From an uncultured Sphingomonadaceae bacterium (GTDB taxonomy: Bacteria > Pseudomonadota > Alphaproteobacteria > Sphingomonadales > Sphingomonadaceae): DNA of 64,000 nucleotides. Shown piece by piece: positions 1 through 8,380 of this stretch; the first letter of the stretch is position 1, and each line of letters opens with the position of its first letter. The notes beneath the pieces are model-generated. The model was not told the origin of the DNA, ran no database searches, and was given only the letters and a program-made list of their open reading frames with translations. The translations under genes were made by a program, and so were the position numbers. The stretch covers positions 186,001-250,000 of the forward strand of contig CANLBM010000003.1 in the NCBI GenBank assembly GCA_947488845.1, read 5' to 3'.

Positions 1-1
1 G

Positions 2-1492
2 AAAAAGCTCCACCGGAAAATAGAGACATACCGGCTGCCGCAGCATTTGCGCGATCGCCATGCCGCCGATCCGGACAATGGCCGCATGGGGCGGATTTTC
101 CGCGATCGCGAAGACCTGCCGGCGGCGGAGGATCTTTCAGAATCGGTGAAACAGGCGCTGGCGGGATCGGAAGTGCTGGTCGTGATCTGCTCTCCCGACG
201 CCCGGGCCTCGATTTGGGTCGCCCGCGAAATCGAACTGTTCCGGGCGCTGCATCCGGGGCGACCCGTGCTTGCGGCGCTGGTGCGCGGCGAGCCGGAGGA
301 GGCGTTTCCCGCGCCGCTGCTGGAGGGAGCCGAGCCGCTCGCCGCTGACCTGCGCAAGGAGGGTGATGGCTGGCGGCTGGGTTTTCTGAAGATTGTCGCC
401 GGCATCGCCGAAGTCCCGCTCGACGCGCTGGTCCAGCGCGATGCGAGCCGCCGTATCCGCCGCGTGATGGCGGTCACGGGCGGTGCGCTGATCGCGCTGC
501 TAGCGATGATCGGGATGACAATATTCGCAATCCAGTCGCGCAACGAAGCGCAGCATCAGCAAGCCGAAGCCGAGGGGCTGGTCGAATATATGCTGACCGA
601 TTTGCGCACAGAGCTGAAGGGCGTCGGCCGGCTCGACGTGATGACCAAGGTCAACGAGCGCGCGATGGATTATTATGACGATCAGGCCGACCTGTCCGAT
701 ATGCCCGCCGAAAGCCTGGAACGCCGCGCGCGGATATTGCACGCGATGGGCGAGGACGACGAGAAACGCGGTGATCTCGACAAGGCGCTGGCGAAATTCA
801 TCGAGGCGCACCGGGTGACGGAGGCGTTGCTGGCGCGGGATCCGGATAATCCGGACCGGATTTTTGGGCATGCGCAGAGTGAGTATTGGGTTGGGTATAC
901 AAAGTTTGAGCAGGCGAGAATCGATCTCGCTCTTCCGTATTTTTACGCCTATCGTGACTTGGCCGGCCGCTTGATAGACATTGAACCAAATGAACCTAAA
1001 TGGATAAAAGAAGTCGGCTATGCTGAGGGCAATTTATGTGCCTTGGCCTTGCAAGAACCAAGGCGACCTAAAGACGCCGTAGGATCGTGTATACGAGCCA
1101 CAGAACAGTTCGAGTTTTTACATGCGCGGTTTTCCAATGACATTCAATTGATGAGTGACCTCGCAAACCGCTACGGATGGGATGCAGATGCATTTCTAGC
1201 TAACGGCCAACTTCACAAGGCGATGGAACGACGTAAAGCTCAGATTGCGATTTTGGAAAAGGCGCTGTCGCTCGACCCCAAATCTGCAGAAATTCTGCAA
1301 AACCTAATGCTGGCGGAAATTGGATCAGGTGAAATCTTTAGAGATAATATGATGCTGGAGGCAGCCCGAAAATTTAGCAGCCGAGCAAAAAGAAACTCGA
1401 ACTCTCTTCGTTCGATCGACGCCAAGAACGAGAAATGGGGCGAGTGGGATGAAAGAATAAATAAACTTCGACTGTCACTCAAAGGAGAATGA
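2..1492 (+). CDS. TIR domain / transmembrane / TPR-like protein, 5'-truncated
   Basis: The reading frame is open to the window edge, so the true start lies upstream; the TTG at 47 is internal to the TIR domain. The N-terminal ~120 residues are a bacterial TIR_2-type domain: FRDREDLPAAEDLS is followed by VVICSPDARASIWVAREI, whose W-x3-E carries the glutamate that is catalytic in NAD-cleaving TIR domains. A single membrane segment (about residues 145-165 of the visible part) leads to a helical region with a phrase I associate with TIR-TPR proteins (EGLVEYMLTDLR, LDVMTKVNERAMDYY) and TPR-like helices to the end. Base composition falls from GC-rich to AT-rich near position 880. RBS aaaggag for the next gene sits in its last codons, so the two are coupled. 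Known: TIR domains serve as NADase effectors or scaffolds. Inferred: membrane-anchored TIR signalling protein. NADase activity cannot be decided here. Confidence 0.8.
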   Translation, partial: KKLHRKIETYRLPQHLRDRHAADPDNGRMGRIFRDREDLPAAEDLSESVKQALAGSEVLVVICSPDARASIWVAREIELFRALHPGRPVLAALVRGEPEEAFPAPLLEGAEPLAADLRKEGDGWRLGFLKIVAGIAEVPLDALVQRDASRRIRRVMAVTGGALIALLAMIGMTIFAIQSRNEAQHQQAEAEGLVEYMLTDLRTELKGVGRLDVMTKVNERAMDYYDDQADLSDMPAESLERRARILHAMGEDDEKRGDLDKALAKFIEAHRVTEALLARDPDNPDRIFGHAQSEYWVGYTKFEQARIDLALPYFYAYRDLAGRLIDIEPNEPKWIKEVGYAEGNLCALALQEPRRPKDAVGSCIRATEQFEFLHARFSNDIQLMSDLANRYGWDADAFLANGQLHKAMERRKAQIAILEKALSLDPKSAEILQNLMLAEIGSGEIFRDNMMLEAARKFSSRAKRNSNSLRSIDAKNEKWGEWDERINKLRLSLKGE

Positions 1493-1493
1493 A

Positions 1494-2108
1494 ATGCCAC
1501 AAGGTGGATACGCACAATATCGAATTGGTTCCGAGGCTCCGTTCAACGGCGGCGGCCATCGGGCCACGATCGAATTGGATTTCAAAACGGATTCGTCTGG
1601 AATGCTTGTTATTACATCTGCCATAACAGAGATGCTTGGTGCCGATGGTAGTGTAATAGCATCCGAGACAGACGCCCCAATAATACACGAACAGTTAGGT
1701 AGCGGTCGTTCTCATATTTCTATCAAGAAAGATACGCAAATCACAATCAAATTGGCGGCAAGTAAAAAATGGCGATTTTCAAGCTTGTATGATGCGATAA
1801 CAACGAAGGAAGAGTTAACCCAGTTTTATGGGAAACTTACCTATGACAGAGCTTCGGTGATCGAAGATAGCGGGCAATTTGCCGGCCATCAGGCTGTTAT
1901 GTTTTACGCGAAATATGACGATGTCGGTCGGATAGGTTCGTCTCATGGATTTAGTATAAATATTGACCTGTTACAGTCCGGCACGCCCGCAAGCGGCGTA
2001 TGGTTGCCTATAACGATCGATCCTGAGATAAAAAACCCTCCGGGAAGCGGCGGGCAATTGGCTAGGAAGGACGCATCAGGCAATCCAGTTCCGGTGCCGC
2101 TTGCATAA
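1494..2108 (+). CDS. Unrecognised 204-residue protein in TIR cluster
   Basis: Starts one base after the TIR gene stop, with a perfect AAAGGAG ribosome site 6 bases upstream, so it is translated with the TIR gene. I do not recognise the family. The protein is soluble, without signal peptide or membrane segment, and rich in beta-strand-like stretches (RATIELDFKTDSSGMLVI, SHISIKKDTQITIKL). It ends in a distinctive WLPITIDPEIKNPPG motif and a flexible Gly/Pro/Ala tail. Codon use is more AT-rich than in most of the window, as in the second half of the upstream gene, which suggests both were acquired together or evolve fast. The position between a TIR protein and a SLOG/cyclase-like protein suggests a role in nucleotide signalling, but no function can be read from the sequence itself. 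Confidence 0.75.
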   Translation: MPQGGYAQYRIGSEAPFNGGGHRATIELDFKTDSSGMLVITSAITEMLGADGSVIASETDAPIIHEQLGSGRSHISIKKDTQITIKLAASKKWRFSSLYDAITTKEELTQFYGKLTYDRASVIEDSGQFAGHQAVMFYAKYDDVGRIGSSHGFSINIDLLQSGTPASGVWLPITIDPEIKNPPGSGGQLARKDASGNPVPVPLA

Positions 2109-2118
2109 GATAGGGAGC

Positions 2119-3606
2119 ATGACCCCCCTCCACCAAATCCTATCCATCGCCCGTGCCGGCAACCCCGCGCGGGCCTGGGCTTTGTTTCGGTCCGCCGGCT
2201 GGGATGCGCGTCCGGATGATCGAAAGGCACTCACTCTAAAAGGCCGCCTGCTCAAGGATCAGGCGAAGGCTGCAAGCGGCGCAGATCGCGCCTGGCTTTA
2301 TGGTGAAGCGGCGGAGGCTTATGCGGCGGCGGCTGCGCTGGAGCGCGACAGTTATCCCCTGATCAATGGCGCGACGCTGGCGCTGCTGGGAGGCAGGCCG
2401 GAACGGGCGCATTTGCTGGCGCGGCAAACGCTGGCGCTGCTGGAGAGCGACCCTGCGCAAGGCGAAAACGTCTATTGGCGCGCCGCGACCCGGGCGGAGG
2501 CTTTGCTGTTGCTGGGCGATGAAACCGCTGCCCGCGCTGCGTTGGCCGACGGAATATCGAAACTGCCCCGGGCGTGGGAAGACCATGCCGCGACCATCGG
2601 GCAGTTTGAATTGATCCTCGCCGAACAGGGAAAAGACGCCGGCTGGCTCGACCCGCACCGTCCGCCACCCAGCCTCTATTTCAGCGGCATTATCGGGCTC
2701 GATGAGGCGGCTGCGACGATCCTGCAGGATATCGACGCGATCATCGCGCGGGAACAGCCGGGCTTCGGCTTTGGCGCGCTCGCGGCAGGGGCGGACATAC
2801 TGATCGCCGAGGCGCTGCACAAGGCGGGTGCGGAACTGCATGTCATATTGCCCTATCCGGTCGACCGCTTTCGCGAATTGTCGGTCGAACCTTTTGGTGA
2901 CCATTGGCTCGTCCGTTATGATGCGCTGGTCGAGGCGGCAGTGAGGCTGGATGTGCTGACCGAATTGCCGGATGAGGAAGAGCGATCGATCGGGGTCGCC
3001 GTGGAACTTGCCGATTTGGTTGCCATGGGCCAGTGCGTCCGCAATGCCGGGGTGCTGAAGAGTCGGCCGAAGGCATTTACGATCACTGGTATCGACGATA
3101 CACCGCGCCACCAGCATCTGGTCTGGGCCGATACCGGCCATGATCAATCTTCCATATCCGTTGCCCGCAAGGCGGACCATCAGTCGATCACCGCGCCCTC
3201 GGGTGAGAAGAGAAGAGAGATTGCCGCAATTCTCTGGGTGGATGGACTTGATCGGGATGTGCTTTCACAGCTTCCGGAAGATGCCAGTGCTTTTCGGTCT
3301 GCCGGGGACGCCCAATATATGATATCGACCAATATTGCGGAACTGCTATCGATAAGTCGGTCGCTGTTGCAGCAAAATGCCGACAGCCGGATCAGCGTGC
3401 TGATCGATATCATGGACCCGCAAAGGCCCGCCGCCTCGCTGCTCGAACAGGCCGGCGACATGGCGCGCGCATCCAGCGGGGGGGCGGTTCTGACCGACTA
3501 TAAGTCCGCGATGATTCTAACGCTCGAACCGGGAAGGCATGCGGTCGAGGAGATTGGTGAAATACAAACGGCCCCCGGCCCGCTACCTTTGTGGAAGCTT
3601 GCCTGA
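2119..3606 (+). CDS. TPR / SLOG-like / degenerate cyclase-like protein
   Basis: About 495 residues. Residues 1-180 are alanine-rich helical repeats of TPR type. Residues ~186-260 form a Rossmann-like segment: a YFSGIIG strand, then GFGALAAGADILIAEAL and AELHVILPYPVDRF. This matches the GxxAAGAD-x3-AEA pattern I know from SLOG-type nucleotide-sensing domains paired with TIR effectors. Residues ~365-495 align by eye with class III nucleotide cyclases: REIAAILWVD (D375), SAGDAQYMIS (D397), QAGDMARASSGGAVLTD, and the terminal EIG...PLPLWKL. The two putative metal aspartates are only 22 residues apart (about 44 in active cyclases), so a helix seems lost and activity is doubtful. ATG 2119 fits the family N-terminus; a TTG at 2101 overlaps the previous gene. 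Domain names are inference from pattern. Confidence 0.7.
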   Translation: MTPLHQILSIARAGNPARAWALFRSAGWDARPDDRKALTLKGRLLKDQAKAASGADRAWLYGEAAEAYAAAAALERDSYPLINGATLALLGGRPERAHLLARQTLALLESDPAQGENVYWRAATRAEALLLLGDETAARAALADGISKLPRAWEDHAATIGQFELILAEQGKDAGWLDPHRPPPSLYFSGIIGLDEAAATILQDIDAIIAREQPGFGFGALAAGADILIAEALHKAGAELHVILPYPVDRFRELSVEPFGDHWLVRYDALVEAAVRLDVLTELPDEEERSIGVAVELADLVAMGQCVRNAGVLKSRPKAFTITGIDDTPRHQHLVWADTGHDQSSISVARKADHQSITAPSGEKRREIAAILWVDGLDRDVLSQLPEDASAFRSAGDAQYMISTNIAELLSISRSLLQQNADSRISVLIDIMDPQRPAASLLEQAGDMARASSGGAVLTDYKSAMILTLEPGRHAVEEIGEIQTAPGPLPLWKLA

Positions 3607-3617
3607 GTGGTCGCGGT

Positions 3618-4283
3618 TCAGACCACCAGTTCCTCGAGCAGACCGCGCGACAGGATTTCCAGCCGCTCATCGTCGCGCCGGATGATACCGCGCCGTTCCA
3701 GCGCATTGATTGCCCGCGATCCGGTCTCACGCGTGGTCTGGGCGGATAACGCCAGTGCCGCGATCACCGGGAGCGGCGATATTTTGCCATCGTCTCCTGC
3801 TTCGCGCAGCAATTCGGCATAGACACGGCCATTGGCGGTCAAGGTGATCCGCGCCGCCATCCGGTCAAGCACCGCATTATATTGCCGCCCCAATATTTTT
3901 GACAGACCGCTGCCGAGCCGCGCTTCCGCCTGCAGCAGGGCAGTCATGTTGGCGGTGGGGATTTCGAGGACCGACAGCCGGTTCTGCGCCACGACATCGG
4001 AGATCACGATCCGCTCGTGCGGGAAAGCGCCGAATAATTCCCCGGGGCCGTGAGACGCGAGCAATTTGGTCTGGCCGTCTATGCCGATGATCTGCAACTG
4101 GATCCGTCCTTCGAGTACGATCCAAAGCTTGGCTCCGAGATCGCCTTGGTGGGCAAGAATATCCTTGTGACCGTAATGCACAAGCCGGGTAGCGGCATCG
4201 ACCTTCGCTGCTTCTTCCCGCGAGCAGGAAAAAAACGAGGCGAGGGCAGCGATGCGGTCGTTGGCTGTCATCATCTCTTCCAT
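3618..4283 (-). CDS. Crp/Fnr-family transcriptional regulator
   Basis: 221 residues, the usual Crp size. Residues ~15-125 form the cyclic-nucleotide-binding beta-roll (DILAHQGDLGAKLWIVLEGRIQL, GPGELFGAF), and residues ~150-210 form a winged helix (LALSAQTTRETGSRAINALERRGIIRR). The clear PGELFGAF phosphate-binding-cassette-like segment lacks the usual Arg-Ser/Thr pair, so cAMP binding is uncertain. No Fnr-type cysteine cluster is present at the N-terminus. The start lies one base after the stop of the TIGR03084 gene, so it is the last gene of the VOC-AtuA-TIGR03084 operon and may regulate it. ATGs at residues 1, 4 and 5 compete; a GGAAGAG just before the later ones leaves the exact start open. 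It converges with the TPR/SLOG/cyclase-like gene at 11 bases. Confidence 0.85.
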   Translation of the reverse strand: MEEMMTANDRIAALASFFSCSREEAAKVDAATRLVHYGHKDILAHQGDLGAKLWIVLEGRIQLQIIGIDGQTKLLASHGPGELFGAFPHERIVISDVVAQNRLSVLEIPTANMTALLQAEARLGSGLSKILGRQYNAVLDRMAARITLTANGRVYAELLREAGDDGKISPLPVIAALALSAQTTRETGSRAINALERRGIIRRDDERLEILSRGLLEELVV

Positions 4284-4284
4284 G

Positions 4285-5100
4285 TCAGCCGGTCGCTATA
4301 GTCCGCGTCCCTCTGGCTGGCGGCGTTTCCGGAGCACCCGCAAAGCATTGGGCAATTTCCATCCACTGGCGAGCGGTGTCGCCGACCGTCTCGAGGGCTG
4401 TGTCTTCGATATTGCGGGTCTGGGTCACGACCTGCGAAAATTCCACCGCGCTGCCGCGGACGAGATTGTCTTCCTGCGGGTCATTCCATTCCCAGACGGC
4501 TCCCGACGGCGCGGTCAGCTGGACAAAGGGCTTTGGCGCTGGTGGTTCCTGGCGACGGTTGCGGAAGGTCCAGCCATAAGTGGTGACGCCGAGGTGGGCG
4601 ATATTGCGGATGCGGTCGCCGTCTTGGCGCTCCTGTCCCAATATGTCGAATATCTCCTGACCGTGCGACCATGTTTCCATCTGGCGGGCGATGATCTTCG
4701 AGCGCGTGGTCATGTCGGGCCCGGCCCAGGCGACGCGATGTTCGGGATCTGCTGCGCCATAAGCGGCTGCGAGTTTGGGATAATAATCGCAATAAGCGTC
4801 GAACAGGGCCTTGCCGCGGATGCCGTCGGCATGCTGGTCGAGCCATTCATATTGGACATCGATATGGCCCTTGCCGGTCTTGAAAGCGCCCATCATGTCG
4901 TGGAGAAATTGCTTGAAGGCGTCCGGATCTTCGAGCGTCATCAGCGCCGCCGCATTCCAGATGTGCAGGTGGCCAATCACATCCTCTATCGTCCAGTTCT
5001 TGAACTGGGTGACTGTGGCAAAGACATCGTCGCCCGCACCGGCGAGCACGGCTGCGAGCGTGTCACTCTCGTCCTTGAAATCCCCGGCTTCCTGCATCAT
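4285..5100 (-). CDS. TIGR03084-family metal-binding protein (DinB/MDMPI fold)
   Basis: About 270 residues. The N-terminal half is a four-helix DinB/mycothiol-maleylpyruvate-isomerase-like bundle (QFKNWTIEDVIGHLHIWNAAAL), with histidines in GHLH and ETWSHGQEI as likely metal ligands. This is the TIGR03084 pattern; the C-terminal half is a mixed domain typical of that family. Enzymatic activity is unknown. ATG 5100 is chosen because AAAAGGA lies 8 bases upstream and family members begin with M-x-x-A-x-D-F; a TTG at 5118 overlapping the preceding stop by four bases is the alternative. It sits between the AtuA-like gene and the Crp gene with overlaps of a few bases, so the four genes form one transcript, probably for catabolism of a branched or terpenoid acid (inference from AtuA). 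Confidence 0.85.
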   Translation of the reverse strand: MMQEAGDFKDESDTLAAVLAGAGDDVFATVTQFKNWTIEDVIGHLHIWNAAALMTLEDPDAFKQFLHDMMGAFKTGKGHIDVQYEWLDQHADGIRGKALFDAYCDYYPKLAAAYGAADPEHRVAWAGPDMTTRSKIIARQMETWSHGQEIFDILGQERQDGDRIRNIAHLGVTTYGWTFRNRRQEPPAPKPFVQLTAPSGAVWEWNDPQEDNLVRGSAVEFSQVVTQTRNIEDTALETVGDTARQWMEIAQCFAGAPETPPARGTRTIATG

Positions 5101-5114
5101 CAACTGAGTCCTTT

Positions 5115-6923
5115 TCAATTCACTTTTTTAGCGAGCGCCGTCGGTATGGCAACCGGATGGGCGAGCAATATCTGGCCATAGCCTTTGCCCTGTGCGTCGT
5201 TTCTTATGCTCGCCATACCGCCACCGCCGAGTGTCGAGTCGATCAGGAAATTGATCGCGTGGGAGCCCGGCAGGCTATATTTCTCGACTTTCGCAGGATC
5301 GGCGCCACCTTCGATGAAATGGGCAAAGCGGTCGGCCACGGAGGCCGGGGTCAAAGCCGCCCAGATATAGGGAAGATAGGCCGGGTCGCGCGCTATCACG
5401 CCTATATTGGCCTTGTTGCCCTTGTCGCCGGAGCGGGCCCAGGCCAGCCGGATCAGCGGCACGTCGGTCACGGCACCCTGCGCGTCTGGCATTTGCGGAG
5501 GCTGCGGCCTCTGGATGGCAGCCGGATTAAAAGCCACAGCGTCGGCGTCCTGGAACGCGATCTTCCTGCCGTCGACATCGATCTCGACGGGAAGCGCGCC
5601 TTTCGGGGTGAGGTAGGAAAACAGCCGCACCACGGGGGACGGCTTTGCGCGCGCGCCGGAAAAGCCGCTGAGGCCGGGCGGGGTCGCGAGGCCGAGGCCG
5701 GTCAGCTCGCGGAGCAATATCCCGATTGCCGCCGCTTCGCTATGCTTGGCCGCGATCTTGGCAACGACTTCGCGGGGTTCATGGCTGGGTGCAAAATCGC
5801 CAAACTGGCTGCCTGCACCGATGATCTCGACGCTGGTTTCGCTATAGTCGCCAAGATTGTGGCCGCGCAGGATATTTTTCGCGCGGACCAGGACATTGTC
5901 ACAGAATTTCTGTGCCTTGCGGGCAGCGTCAAAGCCATAGAAGCTGACCGAGGTCCCGCCACGAAAACCTTCGCCATAGGTAAGGCAGGTCTTGTAATGA
6001 TCGGGCGCCGGATAGCCTTTGGCGGGAGAGACCCGGACCATGTCGGGGCCGGTCTGGACGATCTCGACACTGGAAAAATCACAGACCACGTCGGGCAGGA
6101 AATAGGCCTGCGGATCGCCGATTTCGTAAAGCATCTGCTCCGACACCGTGCCGACGGTCACGCAGCCTGCGGTGCCATCGGGCTTGGTGACGGTGAATGA
6201 CCCGTCGACCGAAACATTTCCGATCGGATAGCCGATATTGGCGATGTCGCCGGCGTCTTCCCAGTCGGTGTAATTGCCGCCGGTGGCTTGCGGACCGCAT
6301 TCCAGCAAGTGTCCCGCGAGGCTCCCGCTGGCGAGCAGATCATAGTCGCCTGCCGACCAGCCGAATTCGTGGATGCAGGCACCGAGTGTCACCGCGCTGT
6401 CGACGCAGCGGCCGGTGATGACGATGTCGGCACCCTCGGCCAGCGCCCGCGCAATCGGGAAAGCGCCGAGATAGGCGTTGATGCTGGCGATTTTATCCTT
6501 GTCCGGAAAGGCCGCGCCGGTGAACATTTCGGCTGGTGCATCGGCAGCGATGGCGTCCACATCGGCCAGCAGATTGTCGCCGGTGATGACCGCAACCTTG
6601 AGATCGAGGCCTTGTTCCTTGATCAGAGCCCGGGCCGCTTCGCCGCAGGATGCAGGATTGACCCCGCCGGCGTTGGCAATCACCTTCACCCCTTGCGCGG
6701 CGATGGTCTTGGCGTGCGGCTTCAGGACCGCGCTGATGAAATCACTGGCAAAGCCTGCCGCCGGATCCCTGGCATGGGCGCGCGCCATGATCGACATGGT
6801 GATCTCGGCGAGATAATCGTAAACCAGATAGTCGACGCCCGCACCGAGCAGCTGCGGAGTGGCTATCGCGCTTTCGCCCCAAAAGCCACTCGCGCCGCCG
6901 ATGCGTATTATTTTGTCCGGCAC
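5115..6923 (-). CDS. AtuA-like protein (DUF1446, acyclic terpene utilisation family)
   Basis: About 602 residues. The N-terminal ~450 residues are DUF1446: KIIRIGGASGFWGESAIATPQLL at the start, KVIANAGGVNPASC, ITGRCVDSAVTLGACIHEFGW, and GYPIGNVSVDG. The C-terminal ~100 residues (PLIRLAWARSGDKGNKANIGVIAR) are the small AtuA-like domain often fused or adjacent. In Pseudomonas, AtuA belongs to the citronellol/geranyl-CoA degradation cluster, although its own reaction is unproven. No geranyl-CoA carboxylase genes are visible here, so the substrate is open. GTG 6923 matches the family N-terminus in length; TTG 6932, overlapping the VOC stop as TTGA, is the alternative. Translationally coupled on both sides. 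Confidence 0.88.
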   Translation of the reverse strand: MPDKIIRIGGASGFWGESAIATPQLLGAGVDYLVYDYLAEITMSIMARAHARDPAAGFASDFISAVLKPHAKTIAAQGVKVIANAGGVNPASCGEAARALIKEQGLDLKVAVITGDNLLADVDAIAADAPAEMFTGAAFPDKDKIASINAYLGAFPIARALAEGADIVITGRCVDSAVTLGACIHEFGWSAGDYDLLASGSLAGHLLECGPQATGGNYTDWEDAGDIANIGYPIGNVSVDGSFTVTKPDGTAGCVTVGTVSEQMLYEIGDPQAYFLPDVVCDFSSVEIVQTGPDMVRVSPAKGYPAPDHYKTCLTYGEGFRGGTSVSFYGFDAARKAQKFCDNVLVRAKNILRGHNLGDYSETSVEIIGAGSQFGDFAPSHEPREVVAKIAAKHSEAAAIGILLRELTGLGLATPPGLSGFSGARAKPSPVVRLFSYLTPKGALPVEIDVDGRKIAFQDADAVAFNPAAIQRPQPPQMPDAQGAVTDVPLIRLAWARSGDKGNKANIGVIARDPAYLPYIWAALTPASVADRFAHFIEGGADPAKVEKYSLPGSHAINFLIDSTLGGGGMASIRNDAQGKGYGQILLAHPVAIPTALAKKVN

Positions 6924-6928
6924 TCGCC

Positions 6929-7309
6929 TCAACCCATGCGGTGCAAGGCGCAGAGCTTGTTGCCGTCAGGATCGCGCAGATAGGCGAGATAGAGTTTCAT
7001 GCCCGGATTGTCGCGAACCCCTGGAGGGTCTTCGATCGGGGTGCCGCCGGCTTCGACGCCAGCCTTGTGCCAGGCATCCGCCTGGGCGGGGCTTTCCATG
7101 GCGAATCCAATGGTCATGCCGTTGCCACAGCTCGCCTTTTCGCCGTTGATCGGCGGTGTGACGAGGAAAATGCTGTCATTGTGCAGATACATCAGCCGGC
7201 CCTTCGGATCGACGATGCCCTCCTTGCCACCGATGCTCTGGAACAGGGCATCATAAAATTTCTTCGAGCGGTCTAAATCGTCCGACCCGACCATCATGTG
7301 ACTGAACAT
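6929..7309 (-). CDS. VOC-family glyoxalase/dioxygenase-like protein
   Basis: 126 residues, a single vicinal-oxygen-chelate domain. The pattern is HMMVGSDDLDRSKKFYDALF at the N-terminus and YLAYLRDPDGNKLCALH at the C-terminus, with a central GMTIGFAMESPAQADAWHKAGVEAGG. The likely metal ligands are His4, a central Asn or His, and the Glu/His-equivalent in the C-terminal strand; the substrate cannot be told. ATG 7309 is preceded by AAGGAGAATGAT, a strong ribosome site, so the longer frame to 7360 is not used. It is the first gene of the minus-strand operon with AtuA, TIGR03084 and Crp, and faces the SDR gene at 7513 across about 200 bases that should hold divergent promoters. Confidence 0.88.
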   Translation of the reverse strand: MFSHMMVGSDDLDRSKKFYDALFQSIGGKEGIVDPKGRLMYLHNDSIFLVTPPINGEKASCGNGMTIGFAMESPAQADAWHKAGVEAGGTPIEDPPGVRDNPGMKLYLAYLRDPDGNKLCALHRMG

Positions 7310-7512
7310 ATCATTCTCCTTTTTTTCATTCCCGGCAAATCGCAATATATTGTCGCGCAATCAACGTCGCCACCCGTTTCGCGGTCCTGAGACTTTGTTC
7401 AGAACCAGGCTTTCGGGTGGGCGTCGACGCGAAGCCAATCTTGCACTTGTTCTAGCCGCATTGCATCTTTAAGCGAGTGATTAATTTATTCAAGCAGGAG
7501 CGGTAAGCTAAT

Positions 7513-8286
7513 ATGGAAATCAGAGACAAGATCATAGTCATCACCGGTGGCGCCAGCGGTATCGGCGCGGCAATGGCCCGCCGCTTCGCAACGGAAGGAG
7601 CAAAGAAGATTGTCTGTGCTGACCGTGATCTTGCCGGTGCGCAGGCGGTAGCCGACGAGATTGGCGGCGTAGCGATCAAAACCGATGTGTCGCTGGCAGC
7701 GGATATCAGCCACCTGATTGACACGGTCGAATCCGATATCGGTCCGATTGATCTGTTCGTCTCCAATGCCGGAATCATCACCACCGGCGGCGCAGAAGTT
7801 GGTGATGAAGTCTGGCAGAATATCTGGGACATCAATGTCCTGGCGCATATCCGGGTCGCGCGGATATTGGTGCCGAAGATGCTGGCGCGTGGCGGCGGCT
7901 ATCTGCTCAACACCGCATCGGCGGCCGGGCTTCTGGCACAAATCGGATCCGCGCCATATTCGGTTACCAAACATGCAGCTGTCAGCTTCGCCGAATGGCT
8001 GGCGATCACGCATGGGGCCGAGGGGCTGAAAGTGTCGGTGCTCTGCCCGCAAGGCGTTGATACGCCGATGATTGCCGGGGTTGATACATCCACGGTGGCC
8101 AAGGACGGGATCGTGACGCCGGAACATGTTGCGGATATCTGTGTCGAGGCGATAGGCGACGAGCGGTTCCTGATTCTGCCCCATCCGGTCGTGGGCGACT
8201 ATATCAAGCAGAAGGGCGCCGATCCAGAGCGCTGGATTTCCGGCATGCAGCGCTGGCAGGCGATGCTGACCGAACAGGCGTCCTGA
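7513..8286 (+). CDS. SDR-family NAD(P)-dependent oxidoreductase
   Basis: 257 residues, a classical short-chain dehydrogenase. The nucleotide-binding TGGASGIG motif is at residues ~11-18, VSNAG at ~87-91, and the catalytic Ser (NTASAAG) plus Y-x3-K (PYSVTKHA) near residues 137-160. An acidic residue at the end of beta-2 (CADRD) favours NAD over NADP. AGGAGCGGTAAGCTAAT precedes the ATG. The gene is followed 94 bases later by an NmrA-like gene on the same strand and faces the VOC-AtuA operon, so a link with that catabolic pathway is possible. The substrate is unknown. Confidence 0.9.
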   Translation: MEIRDKIIVITGGASGIGAAMARRFATEGAKKIVCADRDLAGAQAVADEIGGVAIKTDVSLAADISHLIDTVESDIGPIDLFVSNAGIITTGGAEVGDEVWQNIWDINVLAHIRVARILVPKMLARGGGYLLNTASAAGLLAQIGSAPYSVTKHAAVSFAEWLAITHGAEGLKVSVLCPQGVDTPMIAGVDTSTVAKDGIVTPEHVADICVEAIGDERFLILPHPVVGDYIKQKGADPERWISGMQRWQAMLTEQAS

Positions 8287-8380
8287 ACCAATCCTATTAA
8301 TTATGGCCTGACAAAATGGAGCATTGGGACTCTTCCTGTTCGCCTCTAGCGTCGCGGCAAATGCAATAGGAGAGAAAATC

